From: Vibrio splendidus
GTDB lineage: Bacteria; Pseudomonadota; Gammaproteobacteria; Enterobacterales; Vibrionaceae
NCBI RefSeq assembly: GCF_001557875.1
Contig: NZ_LNRF01000003.1
Location: 186,001 to 250,000 of the forward strand
Length of the DNA: 64,000 nt
Reading direction: 5' to 3'
Shown here: piece after piece, positions 57,277 to 64,000 of the stretch
Numbering within the stretch: the stretch's first letter is position 1
How the letters are laid out: each line of letters starts with the position of its first letter
Notes under the pieces: model-generated
Told to the model about the DNA's origin: nothing
Database searches by the model: none
The model's input: only the letters and a program-made list of their open reading frames with translations
Made by a program: the position numbers and the translations under genes

Positions 57277-57512
57277 ATTCTCTGCCCACAAAGCAGTGGC
57301 ATATTGAGTAAATAAAACACAAGCCTATATAAGGTAGCAAAACAATGGCTTACCATGGTCAAAAAGTCACCGTTGATTTCGCGGTGAACATTTGCTTCCA
57401 GAGCTCACGAGTTGAACAAAAATTGACTTATGTTTAATAAATGAGCTATTTAAAATAGCAATAATTGGCGTAGCGCTCACATTGCGATTCAATATGACCA
57501 GACTCTTACAAT

Positions 57513-57531
57513 AGGATGCTTCACGCATCCT
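57513..57531 (+). terminator. Terminator after cmoB
   Basis: Arms AGGATGC / GCATCCT with a 5-nt loop, followed by TTTTTT. The 236 nt between the cmoB stop and this hairpin hold no gene I can support. Confidence 0.85.
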
Positions 57532-57591
57532 TTTTTGTGGGCTAAACTTCTAAATAGTCTGAACTATTCTCTAATTCTCAAAGGTTTTTTT

Positions 57592-58332
57592 ATGTTTAAG
57601 CGATTATCGCCGATTGTGGCGGTTGGTTTGCTCTCTGGCTGTACTCTGACAAACGGTGCAGCCTATCACCAAGAAACTCTCGACGCTATTTCCCGCTCAG
57701 AGACAAACATCGCAAATAAAGTTCAAAATCTTGAACTGCAACTAAGCAATCAAAGTGATTATATTGAAAGCTTAGAAGACGAAATCACTCGCCTTTCTAG
57801 TCAATTAGATGTCCATCTAACAAATATGGAACACAAGGTTATTGAAGAACTAGAGGAAGAAGAACCTGTCGTCGTTGCAGCCGCTCCTGTCGCCCCTACG
57901 TTACAACCAACCATCCTTGGCGGCATCGAAAAAGTGTCTATTGACTCAATCAAGCAAAGCTTCGATGCTCGTGTGGATACAGGTGCAACCACCTCTTCTC
58001 TAAATGCTGTCGATATCAAAGAGTTCGAACGTAACGGTAAGAACTGGGTTAAATTCCACCTAGACGACAAAGCACAAGCTGAAAAAGACCAGAAATGGAT
58101 TGAAGCGCCTGTTTTACGTTATGTGAAAATCCGTCAATCAACGAATGATCAGACTGAACGTCGAGCTGTGATCGAATTATGGGTGAAAGTTGGAAAAATC
58201 CATGAAAAAGCGCAATTTACATTGGCGGATCGCTCTCAAATGAGTCACCCTGTATTACTAGGGCGCGAATTTATCAAAGACATAGCGCTAGTGGATGTAA
58301 GTAAAAAGTACGTACAAACGGAAGTTAAATAA
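57592..58332 (+). CDS. Retropepsin-like (RimB/'ATP-dependent zinc protease' family) lipoprotein
   Basis: 246 residues from ATG 57592, behind AAAGG; the frame goes back to 57535 but would include the cmoB terminator region. A lipoprotein signal ends LLSGC. A coiled coil lies at about 30-85, and the C-terminal half has a retropepsin fold with D-T-G in FDARVDTGATTSSLNAVDI and a late HPVLLGREFIKDI. Proteins of this family (PF05618) are misnamed zinc proteases; RimB-type members are aspartic proteases acting on glutamate-ligase products. Being lipid-anchored it would act in the periplasm. It is 17 nt from the transglutaminase-like gene. Confidence 0.85.
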   Translation: MFKRLSPIVAVGLLSGCTLTNGAAYHQETLDAISRSETNIANKVQNLELQLSNQSDYIESLEDEITRLSSQLDVHLTNMEHKVIEELEEEEPVVVAAAPVAPTLQPTILGGIEKVSIDSIKQSFDARVDTGATTSSLNAVDIKEFERNGKNWVKFHLDDKAQAEKDQKWIEAPVLRYVKIRQSTNDQTERRAVIELWVKVGKIHEKAQFTLADRSQMSHPVLLGREFIKDIALVDVSKKYVQTEVK

Positions 58333-58349
58333 CAATAGTAGGGTAAGCT

Positions 58350-59855
58350 ATGACGTCAAGAATTCCATTTTATATCTCTATATTCCTGCTTATCGTTGCA
58401 GGTATAACACTGAGTATGTTCAGACATACCACCTACGGTGTACCTTGGACTCCTGGGGAAACCAGGCAGGTTTGGGACATTGAAGCTCGTATCGAGTTCA
58501 ATGCAGTTGGTAAAGAAGCAAAAGTTTCACTAGCAGCTCCTCACACTCAGTCTAATTACACACTTATTGGTGAATCAGCTTCGTCACCAGGCTACGGCAT
58601 CTCTTACTTGAACACAGAATCAGGTCGCCGTGCAGAGTGGTCTATTCGCCATGCTGATGGCCCTCAAACTATCTACTATAAGACTCAATTCCTAGTCGAT
58701 AACCAAGCGAAAGTTGATGCTATACCACCAGAAGGTGAAATCACACAACCAAGCTTTGATGGTCCTGAAGAAGCTGCTGCGTTGGCATTGATTGACAGAG
58801 CAACTAAACGTTCAGCAGACAACATCACTTTCACTCGCGAACTTATCAAAACGCTTAATGACCCAGACAGCCAAAACTCAGCGCTGATTCTGAATAACAT
58901 GAGCAAAGTTGAAGCGACACATAAGCTACTTTCAGCAGCAAACATCCACAATAAAGTCGTTGGCGTTATCGAGCTAGAAGATGGACGTCGTCGTCAATCT
59001 ATTCAGCAAATGAACCAGATCTGGGATAACGACCAATGGGTTCTATTCTCTCCAGAATCAAGTGAACAACAAGTTCAGCCAAACCTGCTTATTTGGGATG
59101 AATCAAACGTATCTCTATTAGATGTGGTTGGCGGTCAGAACAGTAAAGTCCACTTCTCTATGATTGCTCAAGAGATTACTCCAACTGAAGCAACCAACAG
59201 TAAAGTCTCTGCAGACCAGTTATTGAACCTATCGATTCACAGCCTGCCGTTAGAAGAGCAAGCGATGTTTAAAACCATCATGCTGATTCCTATCGGTGCT
59301 CTGATTGTGGTATTCCTGCGTGTCATCATCGGTTTGAAAACGTCTGGTACGTTCATGCCAGTACTGATTGCGGTAGCCTTTGTACAAACACAATTGGTAA
59401 CGGGCATTGTCGGCTTCCTACTTATCGTGGGTACGGGTCTGATTATTCGAAGCTACTTGTCCAAACTCAACTTGCTACTGGTCGCCAGGATATCCGCCGT
59501 TATCATTACGGTAATCATGATTATCTCGGTGTTTACTGTGGTCGCGTTTAAAGTGGGTCTGACAGAAGGTCTATCCATTACGTTCTTCCCAATGATCATC
59601 CTATCTTGGACTATCGAGCGTATGTCTATCCTATGGGAAGAAGAAGGCGCGAAAGAAGTTATGCTACAAGGTGGTGGTTCTCTATTCACTGCGGTTCTTG
59701 TTTACTTAGGCATGACTAACCCGTTCATTCAGCACTTAACGTTTAACTTTATTGGTTTACAGCTTGTTATTCTAGCGACCATTTTGCTACTAGGTAACTA
59801 CACAGGCTACCGTCTAACAGAGCTTCGTCGCTTTAAACCGCTAGCGGAGGACTAA
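58350..59855 (+). CDS. Inactive transglutaminase-like periplasmic domain fused to 7TM helices
   Basis: 501 residues. An N-terminal membrane helix (about 5-25) is followed by a periplasmic domain of about 280 residues and a C-terminal block of about seven hydrophobic helices (305-490). This is the architecture of the 'inactive transglutaminase fused to 7 TM helices' family (PF14400/PF14402). The middle gene of a conserved trio, it is 17 nt from the retropepsin-like gene and 3 nt from the ATP-grasp gene. It probably bridges a cytoplasmic ligase and a periplasmic protease; function is not established to my knowledge. Confidence 0.88.
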   Translation: MTSRIPFYISIFLLIVAGITLSMFRHTTYGVPWTPGETRQVWDIEARIEFNAVGKEAKVSLAAPHTQSNYTLIGESASSPGYGISYLNTESGRRAEWSIRHADGPQTIYYKTQFLVDNQAKVDAIPPEGEITQPSFDGPEEAAALALIDRATKRSADNITFTRELIKTLNDPDSQNSALILNNMSKVEATHKLLSAANIHNKVVGVIELEDGRRRQSIQQMNQIWDNDQWVLFSPESSEQQVQPNLLIWDESNVSLLDVVGGQNSKVHFSMIAQEITPTEATNSKVSADQLLNLSIHSLPLEEQAMFKTIMLIPIGALIVVFLRVIIGLKTSGTFMPVLIAVAFVQTQLVTGIVGFLLIVGTGLIIRSYLSKLNLLLVARISAVIITVIMIISVFTVVAFKVGLTEGLSITFFPMIILSWTIERMSILWEEEGAKEVMLQGGGSLFTAVLVYLGMTNPFIQHLTFNFIGLQLVILATILLLGNYTGYRLTELRRFKPLAED

Positions 59856-59858
59856 GTT

Positions 59859-60839
59859 ATGTTTGATCAATTTACTTCACCGTTTAAGTTGAAAGACAAA
59901 GGCATAATGGGAATGAACAAGCGTAACCATAGTTATATTGGTCGCTACAATGATCGTTCCAAGTATCCACTCGTTGATGACAAGCTTAAGACTAAGATCA
60001 TTGCTGAACAGGCTGGCGCTACTGTGCCAAAACTGATTGGCGTTATTGGTCATCAAGCTGAAGTAAAAACAATCCACAAGATGGTAAAAGAGTGGCCGGG
60101 TTTCGTAATCAAGCCAGCTCAAGGAAGTGGCGGTAAAGGTATCCTTGTTGTGATCTCTCACAAGGATGGCGTTTACACCAAACCATCGGGTTCGACTATC
60201 AATGAAGAAGATGTAGAGCGTCACATCAGTAACGCTCTCGCGGGTCTTTTTTCACTTGGTGGTAAAAACGATGTAGCGGTAGTTGAAAACCTCATCAAGT
60301 TTGACGAGTGTTTTGATGGCTTCAGTTACGAAGGCGTACCAGATGTACGAATCATCGTATTCAAGGGCTACCCTGTTATGGCGATGATGCGTCTATCTAC
60401 TTCAGCTTCTGATGGCAAAGCTAACTTGCACCAAGGTGCTGTGGGCGTAGGTATTTGTATCGCTACTGGTAAAGCCGTTCGTGCGGTTCAGTTTGACCAC
60501 CCAGTGACTCATCACCCAGATACGGGGAAAGAGTTGGCACTGCTTCAAGTACCGCATTGGGAAAAGCTACTCACGCTTGCATCAAGCGCTTGGGAAATGA
60601 CAGGCCTTGGCTACATGGGTACTGACATGGTTTTAGACCAAGAAGAAGGTCCGATGGTACTTGAGCTAAACGCACGTCCTGGATTAGCAATACAGATTGC
60701 AAACGGCGCTGGTTTACTGCCTCGCTTGCATCATATCGAAAACCTAGGCACACCTGCTGAATACCCAAAACCAGCAGAGCGTGTTGCATACGCCGCTAAA
60801 CAATTTGGTGTTCACGGTAACGAGATTGCTCCAAACTAA
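59859..60839 (+). CDS. RimK-like ATP-grasp alpha-L-glutamate ligase homologue
   Basis: 326 residues. ATP-grasp features include WPGFVIKPAQGSGGKGILVV (phosphate and lysine loop), GVPDVRIIVFKGYPVMAMMRLST, and the Mg-binding end GPMVLELNARPGLAIQIANGAG. It is longer than and divergent from RimK, and belongs to the alpha-L-glutamate-ligase-like group found next to 7TM-transglutaminase proteins. It likely adds amino acids (glutamate?) to a small molecule or peptide in the cytoplasm. It ends the trio operon. Confidence 0.9.
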   Translation: MFDQFTSPFKLKDKGIMGMNKRNHSYIGRYNDRSKYPLVDDKLKTKIIAEQAGATVPKLIGVIGHQAEVKTIHKMVKEWPGFVIKPAQGSGGKGILVVISHKDGVYTKPSGSTINEEDVERHISNALAGLFSLGGKNDVAVVENLIKFDECFDGFSYEGVPDVRIIVFKGYPVMAMMRLSTSASDGKANLHQGAVGVGICIATGKAVRAVQFDHPVTHHPDTGKELALLQVPHWEKLLTLASSAWEMTGLGYMGTDMVLDQEEGPMVLELNARPGLAIQIANGAGLLPRLHHIENLGTPAEYPKPAERVAYAAKQFGVHGNEIAPN

Positions 60840-60901
60840 GCTCATCTAAATTAAAGCAAAACGACTGAGTAAGTAATTCATACTGAATATGGCTCATTAA
60901 A

Positions 60902-60936
60902 AAAAGCCGCATAACTCTGAAAGTTACGCGGCTTTT
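60902..60936. terminator. Bidirectional terminator between ligase-like and formate dehydrogenase genes
   Basis: 15-nt arms AAAAGCCGCATAACT / AGTTACGCGGCTTTT (one mismatch) with a 5-nt loop and T/A runs on both sides, between convergent genes. Confidence 0.88.
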
Positions 60937-60970
60937 TAATGTCTGTCGCTAATTCGCTTTACGCTCGGAA

Positions 60971-63900
60971 CTAAGCTTCTGCTGTTTCCGTTTCAGACTC
61001 ACGAATGGGGTCAATACGAACAGCCGCCACCTTAAACTCAGGGATCTTCGCATGTGGATCAGTCGCTGTGGTAGTCAAGCGGTTAACCGGCGATTCAACA
61101 AAATGGAATGGAATGAACACCACACCCTTTTGCATTCGCTTAGTCACAAACGCCGCAATTTCTATTTCACCACGACGTGTTGACACTTTGAGCATCTGAC
61201 CATTCGAGATACCCAACGCTTCAGCATCATGAACACTCACCATGGCACGCGGCCCTGCTAAGTTATCCAACCCTTTTGTTTTACGTGTCATGGTTCCAGT
61301 GTGGAACTGTTCTAAAATGCGGCCTGTCGTTAATACTAGCGGGTATTCCTCGTCCGGTAACTCAGCAGCGTATCGAAACGGAATCGCCTCCATTTGCCCG
61401 CGCCCACGCGTAAATTGGGTCTGGTGCATGATACGAGTGCCATCAGGGTTATTCTTATTACTTGGCCATTGCACGCCGTTCACCGTAATATTCTCCCAAC
61501 GTAAACCACCATACTGTGGCGTTACACGTGCTATTTCATTGGTGATATCGGCAACAGTTTTATAGTCCCAGCCACCGCCCATTGCGTTGGCTAGCATTTG
61601 GATAATCACCCAATCTTCTTTCGCTTCACCTGGAGGTAATACCGCTGGGTTAATGCGCTGAACACGACGCTCGGTATTAGTAAAGTGACCAGACTTCTCA
61701 GCGAACGAGCAAGACGGCAGCACTACATCGGCATACTGGGCGGTTTCGGTTAAGAAAATATCTTGAACCACTAGGAAATCTAACGCTTCAAGACCTTCAA
61801 TCACATGCGCTTGGTTCGGGTCACTCAGCACTGGGTTCTCGCCCATTACGTACAGACCACGAACATCTCGATGACACGCTCCATCAATAATTTCGGTCAG
61901 CGTTAAACCTGTTTCGGCAGGTAAGTCAGAAACACCCCACTCCATCGCGAATTTTTGACGAACCATTGGGTTATACACTTTTTGGTAGCCCGGAAGGTTG
62001 TTTGGCAATGCGCCCATGTCACACGCGCCTTGTACATTAGATTGACCACGTAATGGGTTTATACCACCGCCTTCAATACCAATGTTGCCGCACAAGAGTT
62101 GAAGGTTAGCGATAGAACGAACATTATCGTGACCAGTAGTGTGTTGCGTAATACCCATCGAGTAGTACACCGCGGTACGTTCTGCAGTACCGATCAAGCG
62201 CGCCATCGCAAAAATGTCTTCCGCTTTAACGCCTGTCACCAATTCCACTTTATCTAAGGAGTAGCTTGGTGACATGACCTCTTGTAACAAGGTATCAAAG
62301 CCGTCCACACGATCTTCGATATACTCTTGGTCATACCAACCGTGTTTGATGATCTGCTGCATCACGCCATTAATCAGCATCACGTCTGTACCCGGTCGGT
62401 GAGCTAGGTAAAGTTCAGCATGGTCGGCAATATCGATTCTCTTAGGATCAGCGACGATCAAGCGAGCACCGTTATGTCTTACAGCCTGTTTGATGTGTGA
62501 GCCGATAATTGGATGTGCCGATGTGGTGTCTGAACCAATAATAAAGATCACATCAGAGTGCTTGATACTTGGAATGTCATTGGTCATCGCTCCACTGCCT
62601 AGCGAAGCTTCAAGCCCAGTCACCGTCGAGGCGTGACAAAGGCGTGCACAGTGATCGACGTTATTGGTTCCTAGTTCACGACGAATGAATTTTTGGAACG
62701 CATAGTTATCTTCGTTGGTGGTTTTCGCCGACGAGAACCCCGCCAAAGCGTTACTGCCAAAGCCTTGCTTAATCGCCGTAAACTTCTCGGCAATGAGCTT
62801 AATCGCGTCATCCCAACTTGCAGGTTGTAACCTGCCATCTTTACGAATTAATGGTGTGGTTAAACGCGCATCGCTGCCAACGAAATCGAAGCCAAATCGC
62901 CCCTTAACACACAACATACCTTCATTGACCGGAGAGTCCCCACCTTCGATATAACGGATTTTATTTTTGTGCTCATCGATATGCATGGTTAGTTTACAGC
63001 CCACACCACAATAGGTGCAGATGGTATCGACTTTCTTGAGTACGTCTGTGTCTCCTTGCTTTCTATCACGAGCATCCACCATCGCACCAGTTGGACACGC
63101 CTGAATGCAAGAACCACATTGAACACAGTTTGAGTCGCCCATTAATGTTTTGTCTGCGCCAAAGTTAGGGCGACATTCAGGCCTTGATGCTGGCTTACCA
63201 TCGGCTTGGTTCATGAAGCTAAGAACGCCGTGAACATTCTGCTCGCGACATGCTTGGATACACTGACCGCAACTGATACAGCGGTTAGCATCAAAGATTA
63301 TGAATTCAGAGCTGTCATCAACGGCAAATTTTTGTCTTGTTAAACCGACCTTCGCTTCTTCTGCGCGAATCGCCTGCCAACTTTCATTTGAAGCCACATC
63401 AATTTTGTATTCTGGATATGTTTGAGTGGCTTTGTATTCGGTCGAATAGTCTCTTAGGTCGCAGTTTGTATTAGCTTGGCAGCCGCATTCTAAACATCTT
63501 GCTGCTTCTGCGATTGCATCTGCATTATCAAAGCCTGTTTCTACTTCCTCAAAACTTTGCTCGCGCTGCTCGGGGGTTAGCTCTGGCATGATCTTGCGCG
63601 CCATTCGCTGAATGGACTTGTACTGCTCAGGATCCACCGCTTTGAGCTGCTTGTGCTTTCTTGAGTTAAACGGTTTGACCGGAATGTTATCCATGTCGCC
63701 ATGAAAGAAACGATCGATCGCTTGCGCTGCAATGCGTCCATCGCCAACGGCTTCGACAGCCGTCGCAGGACCGCGCCTGAAATCACCAATACTAAAGATA
63801 TTGCCAGTACCGGTATGCATGGTTTGCGGATCAGCATCAGCGGTATTCCAACGAGTCAGTGGAATATCAATCGATTCGTTGTCCATAAAGCTCAGATCAG

Positions 63901-64000
63901 GCTTTTGCGACACCGCAGCGATAACCGTATCGAAGGCTTCGACAAAGAACTCACCCGTTGGTTTAGGGCTACGACGACCGGAAGCATCAGCCGGCCCTAA
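60971..64000 (-). CDS. Formate dehydrogenase-type molybdoenzyme fused behind a glutamate-synthase-like FAD domain (partial, runs off right edge)
   Basis: A GTG at 63913 could start a 980-residue protein, but the frame stays open to base 64000 and the added residues (LGPADASGRRSPKPTGEFFV...) continue an FAD/NAD(P)-binding domain, so the gene begins outside the window. Order seen: end of a GltD-like flavin domain (TGTGNIFSIGDFRRGPATAVEAVGDGRIAAQ), a cysteine cluster CLECGCQANTNC, two ferredoxin-type clusters (CISCGQCIQAC, CVQCGSCIQAC), then the molybdopterin alpha subunit with CTYCGVGC and the C-terminal domain. The active-site position reads CARLCHAST, i.e. cysteine rather than selenocysteine. 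It has no export signal, so it is cytoplasmic, probably NAD(P)-linked. Confidence 0.88.
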   Translation of the reverse strand, partial: LGPADASGRRSPKPTGEFFVEAFDTVIAAVSQKPDLSFMDNESIDIPLTRWNTADADPQTMHTGTGNIFSIGDFRRGPATAVEAVGDGRIAAQAIDRFFHGDMDNIPVKPFNSRKHKQLKAVDPEQYKSIQRMARKIMPELTPEQREQSFEEVETGFDNADAIAEAARCLECGCQANTNCDLRDYSTEYKATQTYPEYKIDVASNESWQAIRAEEAKVGLTRQKFAVDDSSEFIIFDANRCISCGQCIQACREQNVHGVLSFMNQADGKPASRPECRPNFGADKTLMGDSNCVQCGSCIQACPTGAMVDARDRKQGDTDVLKKVDTICTYCGVGCKLTMHIDEHKNKIRYIEGGDSPVNEGMLCVKGRFGFDFVGSDARLTTPLIRKDGRLQPASWDDAIKLIAEKFTAIKQGFGSNALAGFSSAKTTNEDNYAFQKFIRRELGTNNVDHCARLCHASTVTGLEASLGSGAMTNDIPSIKHSDVIFIIGSDTTSAHPIIGSHIKQAVRHNGARLIVADPKRIDIADHAELYLAHRPGTDVMLINGVMQQIIKHGWYDQEYIEDRVDGFDTLLQEVMSPSYSLDKVELVTGVKAEDIFAMARLIGTAERTAVYYSMGITQHTTGHDNVRSIANLQLLCGNIGIEGGGINPLRGQSNVQGACDMGALPNNLPGYQKVYNPMVRQKFAMEWGVSDLPAETGLTLTEIIDGACHRDVRGLYVMGENPVLSDPNQAHVIEGLEALDFLVVQDIFLTETAQYADVVLPSCSFAEKSGHFTNTERRVQRINPAVLPPGEAKEDWVIIQMLANAMGGGWDYKTVADITNEIARVTPQYGGLRWENITVNGVQWPSNKNNPDGTRIMHQTQFTRGRGQMEAIPFRYAAELPDEEYPLVLTTGRILEQFHTGTMTRKTKGLDNLAGPRAMVSVHDAEALGISNGQMLKVSTRRGEIEIAAFVTKRMQKGVVFIPFHFVESPVNRLTTTATDPHAKIPEFKVAAVRIDPIRESETETAEA

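Noticed and set aside
63577-63837. GTG 63913 or nearby internal frames as the start of the formate dehydrogenase gene.
   Set aside because: The frame is open to 64000 and encodes a continuing flavin-domain sequence, so the gene is truncated by the window, not started there.

Overview
The window looks like a chromosomal segment of a marine Vibrio, probably of the Splendidus clade. This rests on the conserved block nadA / cpoB-pal-tolB-tolA-tolR-tolQ-ybgC / ybgE-cydX-cydB-cydA / ruvB-ruvA-ruvC / aspS / cmoA-cmoB, on moderate-to-low G+C, and on the protein families present. The genus is well supported and the clade is a guess. No phage, IS element, CRISPR array or rRNA operon is visible. Both ends cut genes: a GtrA-like gene on the left and a formate dehydrogenase fusion on the right.

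Left arm (1-8.2 kb): a minus-strand envelope-glycan cassette (GT2, GT-C/ArnT-like, GtrA-like) lies divergent from an OmpR-type two-component pair. A PLP-dependent ACC deaminase/D-cysteine desulfhydrase homologue, an exported dienelactone-hydrolase-like protein and a MalM-like lipoprotein follow.

Accessory carbohydrate locus (about 7.1-27.8 kb): this is the most interesting region. It holds a GH3 beta-glucosidase with permuted domain order and a divergent AraC regulator, a LamB-type porin, a GH16 laminarinase-type lipoprotein, a LacI-family repressor, a very large glycoside phosphorylase resembling beta-1,3-glucan phosphorylases, a five-gene Opp/Dpp-type ABC importer, and a substrate-binding-like protein with no signal peptide. 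Nine copies of a near-perfect palindrome, AAGAAAGCGCTTTCTT, lie in front of the malM-like, lamB-like, GH16, lacI, phosphorylase, binding-protein and orphan SBP-like genes, and nowhere else that I found. The reading is a laminarin/beta-1,3-glucan utilisation regulon: GH16 cuts polymer at the cell surface, the porin admits oligomers, the ABC system imports them, and phosphorylase and GH3 degrade them in the cytoplasm. GH3 has no operator and appears to be controlled by the AraC protein.

Middle (27.9-38.6 kb): D-amino-acid dehydrogenase with an upstream LysR gene, a glutamate/Na+ symporter, tRNA-Ser(GGA), the alanine exporter AlaE, a hybrid histidine kinase, a UPF0149 protein, a K+ channel and nadA.

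Core block (38.7-57.3 kb): tol-pal operon, cydABX-ybgE with a perfect FNR-type box upstream, ruvB, ruvA, a chemoreceptor gene sitting between ruvA and ruvC, ruvC, aspS, a DUF72 protein, cmoA and cmoB. The 35-codon cydX is included.

Right arm (57.5-64 kb): a three-gene unit of retropepsin-like lipoprotein, 7TM inactive-transglutaminase protein and RimK-like ATP-grasp ligase. Convergent to it is a cytoplasmic formate-dehydrogenase-type molybdoenzyme fused behind a glutamate-synthase-like FAD domain.
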